A stretch of 64,000 nucleotides of DNA from Bradyrhizobium erythrophlei (lineage in GTDB: Bacteria; Pseudomonadota; Alphaproteobacteria; Rhizobiales; Xanthobacteraceae). The number at the start of each line of letters is the position of its first letter. Positions within the stretch are counted from its first letter, which is position 1. The translations under genes were made by a program, and so were the position numbers. Of the stretch, positions 53,764-62,509 are shown in pieces. The notes under the pieces are model-generated. The model made no database searches. It was not told where the DNA came from and saw only the letters and a list, made by a program, of their open reading frames with translations. The stretch covers positions 8,093,001 through 8,157,000 of the forward strand of contig NZ_LT670818.1 of the NCBI RefSeq assembly GCF_900129505.1, in the 5' to 3' direction.

Positions 53764-53892
53764 GCGGACGTGGCGGAACTGGTAGACGCAAGGGACTTAA
53801 AATGCCTTGCGACTCCTGAAAACTCTCACCTTTTTTGGAAAACACGATCTCACCCTTGGCATCAACCTGCCGGAACGAAGCGAGATTTGGAA
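53764..53892 (+). repeat. Left flanking direct repeat with tRNA-Leu 5' fragment
   Basis: Begins with GCGGACGTGGCGGAACTGGT, D-arm and anticodon arm of tRNA-Leu (loop CTTAAAA, anticodon TAA), then leaves tRNA sequence (GACTCCTGAAAACTCTCACC...). About 129 bp, repeated at 58011-58140. The anticodon stem has one mismatch, and the T-arm and acceptor 3' strand are missing, so this is not a working tRNA. Confidence 0.8.
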
Positions 53893-53955
53893 AACATTTT
53901 TGCGGGCCTCTGATGGTCCTTACAGTCGAAACGCTGCTTGCGCTCGGGGGTGTAG

Positions 53956-54666
53956 TTACTGGTCCGCTCGCACTTCCTTGCCAGCAGAAGGCTTCCCGCA
54001 CGCCCGTAGTCCAAAAACCGTTTCGTCCACCAGACGCCAGTACGCTTCTGTTACCTTGGCATCTTCGGCCGATAGTCCACTCGTAATTTGCATTTCGGGT
54101 CCGAACCCCGAGAGCGTGGCGGTAAGGCTGACCATCATGTAGTGGAAGAGGATTGGATCGACTTTGGGAAGCAATCCTTGCTTCTGAGCCGCGACGATCT
54201 GAGGGATCAATCGTCCGAGCAGCGGCGCCAATACCGCTTCCGCGACCCACTTCAGCCGCGGGTTGCTGGTCAACGTTTCCTGCCGCATGAACCGATGAAA
54301 TTCGGGAAATGCGACGGTATAACGGAAGAGCGTGGCATATTCCTCCCGCAATCGGGCAAGCGGAGACAGATCGGAATTTTCCGGCGCCGAGCTATCCCAA
54401 CCCGCCCTGATCTGCGCGAATGCATGCTCGGCCGCCGCGCGCCAGAGAATGTCCTTGCTTCGATAGTGGTATGTGATCAGTGGATGCTGCAGACCGAGCC
54501 GATCCGCAATCGCACGAATGCTCGCCCCTTCGAATCCGCGCTCAGCGAATTCAGCTATCGCCGCGTTCAGGATCGAGGCACGCGTCTCGAGCGAGCGTTG
54601 CTGCTCTGCCCTCCTGCGTGGAGGCCGCCGCCCCGCGGTCGATGCCGCCTTCGCCGTCTTCGCCAT
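53956..54666 (-). CDS. TetR-family transcriptional regulator
   Basis: 236 residues. N-terminal helix-turn-helix (LETRASILNAAIAEFAERGFEGASIRAIADRLGLQHPLITYHYRSKD spread over residues 27-72) and a ligand-binding C-terminal domain. It lies at the end of the enoyl-CoA hydratase/CocE genes and probably controls the module, perhaps through the palindrome at 57439. Confidence 0.92.
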   Translation of the reverse strand: MAKTAKAASTAGRRPPRRRAEQQRSLETRASILNAAIAEFAERGFEGASIRAIADRLGLQHPLITYHYRSKDILWRAAAEHAFAQIRAGWDSSAPENSDLSPLARLREEYATLFRYTVAFPEFHRFMRQETLTSNPRLKWVAEAVLAPLLGRLIPQIVAAQKQGLLPKVDPILFHYMMVSLTATLSGFGPEMQITSGLSAEDAKVTEAYWRLVDETVFGLRACGKPSAGKEVRADQ

Positions 54667-54769
54667 TTTTATTGGCTAACACGATTGCAGCGGAGACGCC
54701 AAGGTGCTGAAATGCGCTGATCTGCAAACCCTTGGGCTACCAGTCCTCGCCGACGTTCAGGCGTTCGGC

Positions 54770-55558
54770 TCATTGTCCTTCAAACACCAACGTCGGCGGC
54801 TCGATATCCTTGTTGAAGGCTTCTGCCGTGTTGGCAAAGCCGCGCTGCGCATCCGGGCCGTTGTATAGCTCCATCGCCACATCGAGCATCACGAGATCGG
54901 CAGCCGCTACCCCTCCGCTCGACCAGGCCTTGAGCAACGTGCGCGTCGCGGCATACGACCTAGTCGGTCCGCTCGCCAACTGCTGCGTCAATGTGGCGGC
55001 TGCCGCTGCGAGTTCGTTCTCAGGCACCACGTGCGTCGCAATTCCGAGCGCACCGGCCTCGCGTCCGGAAATCGGCTCACCAAGCATGGCGAATCGCGAT
55101 GCGCGAGCCCGACCGGCGCGCTCGGCGATCCGCTGCAAGGCTCCGGCGATCGGCAGCATCGCGGTCGTAACTTCGACGCAGCGAAGGGTCGCATTTTCGG
55201 CCGCGACAAGAAAATCACACGCCAACGCCAGCTCGAAACCGCCACCGAAGGCGATCCCCTGCACCACAGCCACCGTCGGTATCTTCAGCATCTCGATGGC
55301 GCGATAAGAAACGTTCACGTCCGCGACAAATGTTCGGAACCAGTTGACGTCCTTTCCCGGCCATTCACGTACCTCGCCGCCAAAGCTGAAGTGCGGCCCC
55401 TCGGAGCGAACCACGAGCACGCGTATGTCGCTTTCGCCGGCCTGGTGCACGGCGGCTCGCAAGGTTTCCGCGAAGCGCAGGTCGACGCGGTTGAAGGGGG
55501 GATCGGCCAGCACAATGTTTCCGATGGCGCCGTCTCGTTCAAATCGAATCGTCGTCAT
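54770..55558 (-). CDS. Enoyl-CoA hydratase/isomerase family protein
   Basis: 262 residues of the crotonase superfamily. FSFGGEVREW (oxyanion segment) and IAFGGGFELALACDF (the second oxyanion glycine). The crotonase Glu/Glu or Glu/Asp pair is not clear, so it could act as a hydratase, isomerase or ring-opening enzyme (6-oxo-camphor hydrolase or BadK-like). Same strand and likely same transcript as the CocE hydrolase upstream. Confidence 0.9.
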   Translation of the reverse strand: MTTIRFERDGAIGNIVLADPPFNRVDLRFAETLRAAVHQAGESDIRVLVVRSEGPHFSFGGEVREWPGKDVNWFRTFVADVNVSYRAIEMLKIPTVAVVQGIAFGGGFELALACDFLVAAENATLRCVEVTTAMLPIAGALQRIAERAGRARASRFAMLGEPISGREAGALGIATHVVPENELAAAAATLTQQLASGPTRSYAATRTLLKAWSSGGVAAADLVMLDVAMELYNGPDAQRGFANTAEAFNKDIEPPTLVFEGQ

Positions 55559-55585
55559 TGTAATTTTTCCTCCTTTGTGCCGACG

Positions 55586-57331
55586 TCAGGCCGGACGTTG
55601 AGCGGTGGGTTCAGGTATGATCGGCAGCAGCAGATGCGATGGCCGCTCGGCATCTCGATAGATCTTGTGGGTTACGGTCTTACTGCTGCAGACGTGGTAC
55701 GGAATGTACTCGACATTGGTCATCGCTCCGGTGCCGGTCGGAACATCCATGCATGTGATATCGAGGCAGATCCGGTGACCCGCCTTGAATTGGTTCGCGG
55801 TGGCGAGGATCTGTATGCGGTACTCGGCCACTTCTCCCGGTTTCACGGGAGCGATTGAATCGCGCGTGAGCTTGTGGAACGGCTCCCAGGGCTTCGAGCG
55901 CTTCTCGTCGAGTGCCCGATAGGATGCCTTCAGCCAGCCTCGCGTCAGTTCGCGCTCGGGCAACGACGACGGGACATCGCGCTCACCCTCACGCGCGGTA
56001 CGAACCGAAACGTCTGGCCCCACGTCCTTGAGCACGATGATCCAATTGGTGTCGTCCTGATCGATGGCCGCGTAGAGCGTCAGCGTGATTGGGCCGGCGA
56101 CGGTGACATCATGCGGCAAGGGATCGGTCATGTAGCGCAGGCGCTCGACTTTCGTCGTCCTCGTCACCGGCATCTGCGTGAAGACGTCAGGCTCGCGCGC
56201 CGCAGCGCCAAGCTCCGTGGCAGGTCGCGGCGCCTCGGTCGACAGTGTCTCCCAATGGGAGAGATAATATTTTGTCCACAACGTCTCCGGCAGCGGCCAA
56301 TCCGCGCCGGTGCGCCACTCGTTAGCGCCCATGAGCCAGTAGCGCACCGGCGGTTCGTCCATGATGCCGGTGTTCCGCCCCTTCAGCCAATGGTCATACC
56401 ACCGGATGATCTCGTCATGATGTTGATGGAACGGCCGCTCCAGGTGAGCCGGCCCGGTAAACAGCAACTTCTTTGGCGCATCAACATTCTGAAAATAGTG
56501 CTGAGCGCCCAACCAATGGAGCTTGTAAGTGTAAGCGTAGGCTCCTGAGCCGGTATAGAATGGTATTTTGATTTTCTTGAAGATCTCTTCCGTGCGCTCG
56601 ACCGCGCCGTCGAACTCCCAGGGGTGCGTCATCATGAGATACATGATGAACGTGCGCTGCCCCTTTTGAGTGAGAATGTTGAAGAGGTTGATGTACTGCT
56701 TGTAATCCGGGTTGCGCATGGCGAGGCGCCAGAGCTCTTCCTCTGCAGCCGGAAGCTCGCCGGGCCTGTCGCGAGACTCGTGAACCGTGCTGAAGACATC
56801 GAGCAGATACGGAAAGGTGTGCAGAACCCCGCCGGGATTGAAGTCGCGGAACCCGAACATGCCGCCATACGCACTGCACGCGTCATAAGGAAAGATGGCT
56901 TTCAGCGCGGGATGTCCCTGCGCGGCAGCGCGCCATTGTTCGCCGGCATAACCGGAGATGCCGACCATCCCGACCTTGCCGTTTGACCACGATTGTTGCG
57001 TGATCCATTCGATCAGGTCGTAGTGATCCGTATCCTCGTGGCCGTAGTGCCCTTCCGACTTGGCAGAGCCCCTTGGCTGCGCGATCACATGAACATAGCC
57101 ATTGGCGATGAAGCGCCGCGTGTCGCCCGCCTCTATCGGACCAAACCAGAGAGGCGCGTGAGCCGGTTGCGGCGGCAATATGTCGGCGATGTCAGGGCCC
57201 TGAATGTCCTTGTTATGCAAGGCCGCGGCATAGAGCACGGGGTATTTGCCAGGCTTATCGGGTCGATAGACGTCTACCGCGAGCCGCGTACCATCTCGCA
57301 TCGCGACACTGATGTCCCGCTCCTCGATCAT
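55586..57331 (-). CDS. CocE/NonD family acyl-esterase/peptidase
   Basis: 581 residues. N-terminal alpha/beta domain with Ser in GISGYAGEQW (GxSxx), C-terminal jelly-roll domain (EPDVFTQMPVTRTTKVERLRYMTDPL onwards). Catalytic Ser-Asp-His as in cocaine esterase and X-Pro dipeptidyl-peptidases. Start at 57331 has GGAGACGAAGCG. Divergent from DoxX and 27 bp upstream of the hydratase gene. Confidence 0.92.
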   Translation of the reverse strand: MIEERDISVAMRDGTRLAVDVYRPDKPGKYPVLYAAALHNKDIQGPDIADILPPQPAHAPLWFGPIEAGDTRRFIANGYVHVIAQPRGSAKSEGHYGHEDTDHYDLIEWITQQSWSNGKVGMVGISGYAGEQWRAAAQGHPALKAIFPYDACSAYGGMFGFRDFNPGGVLHTFPYLLDVFSTVHESRDRPGELPAAEEELWRLAMRNPDYKQYINLFNILTQKGQRTFIMYLMMTHPWEFDGAVERTEEIFKKIKIPFYTGSGAYAYTYKLHWLGAQHYFQNVDAPKKLLFTGPAHLERPFHQHHDEIIRWYDHWLKGRNTGIMDEPPVRYWLMGANEWRTGADWPLPETLWTKYYLSHWETLSTEAPRPATELGAAAREPDVFTQMPVTRTTKVERLRYMTDPLPHDVTVAGPITLTLYAAIDQDDTNWIIVLKDVGPDVSVRTAREGERDVPSSLPERELTRGWLKASYRALDEKRSKPWEPFHKLTRDSIAPVKPGEVAEYRIQILATANQFKAGHRICLDITCMDVPTGTGAMTNVEYIPYHVCSSKTVTHKIYRDAERPSHLLLPIIPEPTAQRPA

Positions 57332-57438
57332 CGCTTCGTCTCCGCCCGTTCTGCGGCGCTGACCGCCGACGTTTTGCAGTCGCGAGCGCAGCATCGACCG
57401 ACTGTCGTCCACGCAGTGAGGCAGGACTATGCCACTTT

Positions 57439-57461
57439 ACTTTACATTCGTAAAGTATAAT
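57439..57461 (+). promoter_or_regulatory. Palindrome overlapping a -10 box (candidate TetR operator and doxX promoter)
   Basis: ACTTTAC-ATTC-GTAAAGT (57439-57456) is a perfect 7-bp inverted repeat; its right arm runs into TATAAT (57456-57461). It lies between the divergent CocE and DoxX genes, where a regulator of the module would act. Confidence 0.6.
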
Positions 57462-57530
57462 ATTGAGCCGAGGCCGCATGACGGCCATCCTGAAACGAAA
57501 TCACATTCAACCCTACGAGGAGAGCTGAAC

Positions 57531-57950
57531 ATGGAAGGCACAAGATTTCTGCCGCTGCTTGGTCGCGTACTTATCGGTCTGCCGTTTCTCATGAGCGGTC
57601 TCGGCAAAGTCGCGAGCTATGGGGCGACGACAGCCTATATCGGCAGTGTGGGCTTGCCGTTGGCTCCACTCGGCTGGGCGATTGCCGTCGCCTTCGAGGT
57701 CGGCGGTGGGTTGTTGCTGGTTCTTGGTTTTCGTGCGCGGGGAGTGGCAACCGGTCTTGCGGCGTTCACTCTGGCGACCGCGATCTTCTTTCACAACAAC
57801 TTCGCAGACCAAAACCAGATGATCCATTTTCTCAAGAACATCATGATCATCGGCGGGCTTTTGCAAATCGCGCATTTTGGAGCCGGACGCTACAGTCTGG
57901 ACGCGCACAGAGCGCGCGATCCCAAAAAAGTAGCAAGTGCGACCGCTTAA
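57531..57950 (+). CDS. DoxX family membrane protein
   Basis: 139 residues, four helices. RVLIGLPFLMSGLGKV at the N-terminus is typical of DoxX/DoxD-like proteins; later FHNNFADQNQMIHFLKNIMIIGGL. GAGGAGAG precedes the ATG. Often linked to redox balance and to catabolic operons; exact role unknown. Confidence 0.9.
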   Translation: MEGTRFLPLLGRVLIGLPFLMSGLGKVASYGATTAYIGSVGLPLAPLGWAIAVAFEVGGGLLLVLGFRARGVATGLAAFTLATAIFFHNNFADQNQMIHFLKNIMIIGGLLQIAHFGAGRYSLDAHRARDPKKVASATA

Positions 57951-58010
57951 CACGCGCCGGAGGAAAACGTTTGCCGACCTGTGACGAAAAAGCTATGCAA
58001 AATCAATAAG

Positions 58011-58140
58011 GTGGACGTGGCGGAACTGATAGACGCAAGGGACTTAAATGCCTTGCGACTCCTGAAAACTCTCACCTTTTTTTGGAAAACACGATCTCAC
58101 CTTCGGCATCAACCGGCCGGAACGAAGCGAGATTTGGAAG
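58011..58140 (+). repeat. Right flanking direct repeat with tRNA-Leu 5' fragment
   Basis: Copy of 53764-53892 with about ten differences, including one base lost in the anticodon loop. Same orientation. The minus strand of both copies reads ...KKGESFQESQGI, which may be the tail of a former integrase. Confidence 0.8.
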
Positions 58141-58382
58141 ATAGAACATTCCTGTGCCGACCGGCTGGCGTAGAACGGACTACACAGATTGGCACGCCAA
58201 GCCCCACGGTGCCGGCGCCTCCGAGGCGAAGTCAGATGGTCTGAGCATCTCGGCCGCTGCAGGCTCAAATGGCAGATCGCCGCTCGCCCGTTAACAGTCT
58301 ATTAACCAACGCAGCCCAGCCTGTGGTTATCGCCCGGTCATCATAAGCCGATTACCGCCAGGTTCGTTTTGGGAGAACAGCG

Positions 58383-58886
58383 ATGTCCGTTGAGACCCTG
58401 ACATATGCCGCTCTGGGTGCCCGCCTGAACATCTCGCCAGCGGCCGCTCGTTCGCTTGCCAAGCGCCTCCAGTTGCCGCGCTCACTTTCGGATGACGGCA
58501 AAGCCCTGGTGAGCGTTGATCTCGCTGAAATACGGCATACGCCCCGTCCACCAGTTGGTCGCCAGGCAGGCAACGTCGCCCTATTAGCGGCAAAGATCGA
58601 GGCGTTGCAGGCGGAGATCGCGTGGCTTGAAGCAAGGGCGGCCGATCACAGAGCAGATTTTGGGCGCGAGCGTGAGCGCGCCGATCGCGTGACGGTTGAG
58701 CTGTTGCAGGCGACTGCAGAGACGATGGCAGCCAAGGAGGCGGCGGCACGGCTTGAAGGTGAGGTCGCGGCTCTGCGGACCGGTGGCCGAGCCGGCGGCT
58801 CGATCGACAGCCACGGACAAGCCGCACGCCGACTGGGACATCTAGCCGCGACTATCGTGGAAGCAGACCGCAAGGCTTGTAGGTAG
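58383..58886 (+). CDS. Coiled-coil DNA-binding protein (KfrA-like layout)
   Basis: 167 residues. An N-terminal helix-turn-helix like part ([30 protein letters not shown]), a linker, then a long coiled coil (about 65-130, [31 protein letters not shown] and on, split over heptads) and a short tail. This resembles plasmid KfrA-type proteins. Stop is 47 bp before FtsZ, so probably co-transcribed. GGGAG before the ATG. Confidence 0.8.
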   Translation: MSVETLTYAALGARLNISPAAARSLAKRLQLPRSLSDDGKALVSVDLAEIRHTPRPPVGRQAGNVALLAAKIEALQAEIAWLEARAADHRADFGRERERADRVTVELLQATAETMAAKEAAARLEGEVAALRTGGRAGGSIDSHGQAARRLGHLAATIVEADRKACR

Positions 58887-58932
58887 CAATCCGTGTCGTT
58901 TCCCAGCTTGCCGGAGCAATCATGAGGCAAAA

Positions 58933-60195
58933 ATGTCCAACATCACCGATATTCGCGAGATGAAGGCGCGCATTATCGTGTTTGGGGTCGGTGGCGCCGG
59001 CGGCAATGCCGTCAACAACATGATCACTTCCGGGCTGCAAGGCGTCGACTTCATCGTCGCCAATACCGATGCACAGGCGCTCGCCACGTCGAAGGCCAAG
59101 CGCATCATCCAGATGGGCACCCAGGTAACCGGAGGCCTTGGCGCCGGCTCGCAGCCCGAAGTAGGGCGCGCCGCAGCCGAAGAGGCAATCAATGTGATCC
59201 GCGATCATTTGACGGGCGCACACATGGTGTTCGTTACTGCCGGCATGGGCGGCGGCACCGGCACCGGGGCGGCGCCCATTATCGCCAAGACCGCGCGTGA
59301 GCTTGGTATTCTCACCATCGGTGTAATCACCAAGCCATTCCACTTCGAGGGCCAACGCCGCATGCGCTTTGCCGAAGCCGGCATCGCGGAACTGCTGAAG
59401 GTGGTGGACACGCTGCTCATCATCCCAAATCAAAACCTGTTCCGGGTGGCCAATGAGAGGACCACATTCGCCGATGCCTTCGCCCTGGCCGATCAGGTGC
59501 TTTATTCGGGTGTGGCCTGCATCAGTGACCTTATAGTCAAGGAAGGTCTGATCAATCTCGATTTCGCCGATGTTCTCGCCGTAATGCGCGAGAAGGGCAA
59601 GGCCATGATGGGCAGGGGCGAGGCTTCTGGCGAGAAGCGTGTGCTCACCGCCGCTGTGGCCGCGATTTCCAATCCATTGATCGAGAACCCCTCGATCAAG
59701 CGCGCCAGTGGCCTCATAATCTCCATCACCGGCGGCAAGGACCTGATGTTATTCGAGGTCGACGAAGCTGCTACCCGCATTCGCGAAGAGGCCGACCCGG
59801 ACGCCAACATCATTGTCGGCGCGTCTTTCGATGAAAGCCTGGAAGGTATTGTCCGCGTTTCGGTAGTGGCGACCGGCATCGATAATCTCGACCCGGCGCG
59901 CGAGACGCAAGCAGCGGAGAGCTCACTCACAGAACTCGCCGGCAGGCTGCGCAGCGACAGCCGTCGCATCACCGACGGGATCGAACGTAGTGCACCGCTG
60001 CCGCAATTTGAGAGTCCGCCGCTTCGCCCGATGGCCCGCCACCCCGAAGCGCGACTGGAAAAGCCACTTTCGGAATATGCGCGCCATGCGGCTCCGCAGG
60101 GCCTCGATCCGTACGGCCGCTCCTCTCCTGTGCACAATTCGATCGAGGAAACCGTTCTCGATATCCCGGCCTTCCTGCGCCGCAAGGCCAACTGA
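58933..60195 (+). CDS. ftsZ: FtsZ paralogue, accessory
   Basis: 420-residue tubulin-like GTPase. Nucleotide loop [12 protein letters not shown] (Gly-rich motif at 106-112), N-terminal [12 protein letters not shown], synergy loop NLDFADV (208-213) with both acidic residues, and a C-terminal FtsA/partner peptide [12 protein letters not shown] at the very end. So the protein looks fully functional. The linker between core and tail is short compared with the ~600-residue main FtsZ I would expect in Bradyrhizobium. No dcw cluster genes are near, so it is an extra copy. GAGG sets the start. Confidence 0.93.
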   Translation: MSNITDIREMKARIIVFGVGGAGGNAVNNMITSGLQGVDFIVANTDAQALATSKAKRIIQMGTQVTGGLGAGSQPEVGRAAAEEAINVIRDHLTGAHMVFVTAGMGGGTGTGAAPIIAKTARELGILTIGVITKPFHFEGQRRMRFAEAGIAELLKVVDTLLIIPNQNLFRVANERTTFADAFALADQVLYSGVACISDLIVKEGLINLDFADVLAVMREKGKAMMGRGEASGEKRVLTAAVAAISNPLIENPSIKRASGLIISITGGKDLMLFEVDEAATRIREEADPDANIIVGASFDESLEGIVRVSVVATGIDNLDPARETQAAESSLTELAGRLRSDSRRITDGIERSAPLPQFESPPLRPMARHPEARLEKPLSEYARHAAPQGLDPYGRSSPVHNSIEETVLDIPAFLRRKAN

Positions 60196-60419
60196 GCCGT
60201 CGCAAGAACCAAAGTAACTCGCCTCCAATGGCACGCGACTTCACCGAACCCTCTGCGACCGCTTCTAAGAGATTCACCAGGTGACAATCGCCGATCGGTA
60301 TAAGCTGAGTTCGAAGGGGATTTTTCGTCTGGAACCGCTGCCGTGCGGCTAGTGGGTTAGTTCGATTGTGGCAGAGTTCCGAGCTGGAAAATCGACCGTC
60401 CGAAGCGCATATTCCGGGG

Positions 60420-60602
60420 ATGGCGACAATTGTGCAGTGCAATTGCGGCGCCGAGTACAGACGCACTGAAGAGAAGTTCTTGGTACCGCATACGGGTGAC
60501 GCGGTCTGCACGGTCTGCGGAGCTGCTCTCGAATCGTGGCGGGAAACTACCCACGTTCCCACTTACGAACTTATTGAACGTCCAGCGAGGAAGCCGGAAT
60601 GA
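60420..60602 (+). CDS. Small zinc-ribbon protein
   Basis: 60 residues, MATIVQCNCGAEYRRTEEKF then DAVCTVCGAALESW: CxC and CxxC form a likely zinc site. Start at 60420. I recall close relatives as a common Bradyrhizobium orphan. First of four small genes in a row. Confidence 0.7.
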   Translation: MATIVQCNCGAEYRRTEEKFLVPHTGDAVCTVCGAALESWRETTHVPTYELIERPARKPE

Positions 60603-60773
60603 CACTAGCCTAGTGCGCCTAACTTGATTCCGGCAGAAAGTTAATATTGAAAGTTCTGGCGCTTCTCACGATCAGGGCGCACACTTTGTCATCACCGCCC
60701 GGTCGCGTGGCAGCTGTCGGTGATGAGAACGCCGATCGCGCTCCCGCCAATCCTCAAATGGATGGAGCTGCGT

Positions 60774-60980
60774 ATGCCAGAGCATCGCAGTTTCACACGA
60801 ACTGCCTCCCTTGAAGAAAGCCTTGCCAAGGAAGCAACGCAGTTACGCAAGCAGGCTCAAGGTACCCCGCCGGGCGTTGAGCGCGACCTCCTGCTTCGCA
60901 AAGCCCGCCGAGCCGAGACAGCTTCTCATATGACGAAGTGGCCGGCCTCGGGCTACACGCACCAAGATAAGTTCAATTAG
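60774..60980 (+). CDS. Small conserved-type protein
   Basis: 68 residues. FTRTASLEESLAKEATQLRKQAQGTPPGVERDLLLRKARRAETASHM (split over the first 53 residues) is a helical hairpin. GGAG spaced six bases before the ATG at 60774. Ends two bases before the next gene, so co-translated. Confidence 0.7.
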   Translation: MPEHRSFTRTASLEESLAKEATQLRKQAQGTPPGVERDLLLRKARRAETASHMTKWPASGYTHQDKFN

Positions 60981-60982
60981 AA

Positions 60983-61204
60983 ATGGCTATCTATCGCCTA
61001 TTAAAGAACTCTGCCTTGGAGCCGGAAGAGATTAGGCGCATCACAGAGGCATACGAGCAAGCGTTGCATGCCCTCTGCGTCAAGGATCGCGACGACCCTC
61101 TAACGGAAATGATCGCGAAGCGAATCATCAAGATCGCGCAGACTGGGGTCCATGACGCGGCGCAGCTTTCGGCTCTGGCAGTCGCAGAACTACGCATCCG
61201 GTAA
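60983..61204 (+). CDS. Small conserved-type helical protein
   Basis: 73 residues, three helices: LEPEEIRRITEAYEQALHAL, DPLTEMIAKRIIKIAQTG, DAAQLSALAVAELRIR. Known to me as a frequent Bradyrhizobium hypothetical. Starts two bases after the upstream gene. Confidence 0.75.
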   Translation: MAIYRLLKNSALEPEEIRRITEAYEQALHALCVKDRDDPLTEMIAKRIIKIAQTGVHDAAQLSALAVAELRIR

Positions 61205-61256
61205 GGCCGCCTCTGTTGGCGGCCTCCCCCAGGGTGCACGCCCGAGGAGCAACAAC

Positions 61257-61433
61257 ATGACCCCACTCATTCCCGAGGAATCATCGACCAGATTGATTGA
61301 CTGGAGTCCCTTCGTGATTATGGGCAACACGATGCCGCCCCGAGATCCTGATGAAGACGATGAGGACGAGGACGAAGAGGAAGAGGAGTCCGTCGACGAA
61401 CCGCCGGTCGTGCGCGAGCCGGACGAAGATTAG
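61257..61433 (+). CDS. Small protein with poly-acidic tail
   Basis: 58 residues. The last part is almost all Asp/Glu (PDEDDEDEDEEEEESVDE), which could bind basic proteins or DNA-binding proteins such as the nearby HU. GAGGAGC before the ATG. Confidence 0.65.
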   Translation: MTPLIPEESSTRLIDWSPFVIMGNTMPPRDPDEDDEDEDEEEEESVDEPPVVREPDED

Positions 61434-61755
61434 TCCCGCACGATTATCGCCGCCTGCAGCCTGGACAATTTGTCTTCAGTGATCCAAAAAGAGTGTTGCA
61501 AACACTATCGGCACTTGGCCGACGCCAGCCGTTTGCCGAATGTCCGCTCCGCGCCAGAAGTGGCCGTCCGCGAGACAATAAAAAACAAAAGGCCACGCGG
61601 GCATTACACCGCATGGCCTTTGCGAGACTGTCCCTCCAGGCCCTCCAGAGATTCCGTCTCGTGGCGCATAGTGTGCAGGTGGAGGTGCCTGTCTAGGGTG
61701 TGATGGATTTACCCACAGGTCTTACCAACGAACAGCCGCAACCAAGCCGTCCGCT
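61434..61755. other. Gene-free convergent region
   Basis: 322 bp between the acidic-tail gene and HU, containing the HU terminator. Nothing else supported. Confidence 0.5.
61587..61621 (-). terminator. Rho-independent terminator of the HU gene
   Basis: AAAGGCCATGCGG ... CCGCGTGGCCTTTT (minus strand) with a following T-rich run TTGTTTTTTATTG. Confidence 0.85.
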
Positions 61756-62052
61756 TCAAACAGCGTCTTTGGCAACCTTTAGGGGTGACGCCCTGACCGA
61801 CTTGCTGGCTGGCTTGGCCGCGAACTCCATGGGCTCTTTCGTGAATGGATTTACGCCGCTGCGGGCTTCAGTAGCAGGCTTGTTCACGACCGACATTTTG
61901 GCAAAGCCAGGAATGACGAACTCGCCGGATTCATTCAGTTCTTTATAGCCCACAGTCGCCATCTGCTCGATGACGGCCTTTACGTCTTCTTTGGAAACCT
62001 GCGTTTCCGTTGCAATTGCATCTATCAGCTGATTCTTGGTCATCTTGGCCAT
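61756..62052 (-). CDS. HU-family DNA-binding protein
   Basis: 98 residues: MTKNQLIDAIATETQVSKEDVKAVIEQM (dimer part, first 30 residues), GEFVIPGFAKMSVV and the beta-arm ATEARSGVNPFTKEPMEFAAKPASKSVRASPLKVAK. Arm motif is V-N-P rather than R-N-P. Close to the family size. Nucleoid bending protein. Confidence 0.93.
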   Translation of the reverse strand: MAKMTKNQLIDAIATETQVSKEDVKAVIEQMATVGYKELNESGEFVIPGFAKMSVVNKPATEARSGVNPFTKEPMEFAAKPASKSVRASPLKVAKDAV

Positions 62053-62271
62053 GATGGATTCCTTTGTAGAGGCTCAGGACAATTTAAAGCGCATGAACCA
62101 CGCTGGGTGCGTCGCTCTGTTTGAAACGCGGCAAAGCCACGCAGTTCGGTTCTCGTTCATGCCTATGGCGATGAAGTCACCGGGCTTAAAACCTATCGCA
62201 GCCTAAAACGCAAGGAGCAGCTCGGCGTGTGTTCCTTACCTTGGCTTCTATGTACCAGCAGTGCTTGGTCG

Positions 62272-62361
62272 AGAATTCTGTTTGGAAGCGAGAGCACAGT
62301 CCGGCATCTGGGGATTGAGGTGCATGACGCTTTAAATATCGCTGAGCAGATCGAGCTCTAA
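62272..62361 (+). pseudogene. C-terminal remnant of a tyrosine recombinase
   Basis: RILFGSESTVRHLGIEVHDALNIAEQIEL matches the last 29 residues of integrases I recall from Bradyrhizobium (...STVRYLGIEVDDALEIAE...), with the conserved Tyr of the pattern changed to His and the preceding LGHT motif deleted. Confidence 0.65.
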
Positions 62362-62509
62362 TCGTCGGCCACCGGCATCATGCCGGTGGTCGGTTGCGCG
62401 CCACAGCTGACATGCAAATCCGGCCCGTAAGCCGACATTGACCAGCCGGCGAGTTCTGGTCTCTCAGCGCCCAATGAACCGACACGGTGGACGGATTCTG
62501 CCGACAGAC

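Noticed and set aside
53764..53850. tRNA-Leu gene
   Set aside because: Only the 5' half is present; there is no T-arm, no acceptor 3' strand and the anticodon stem has a mismatch.
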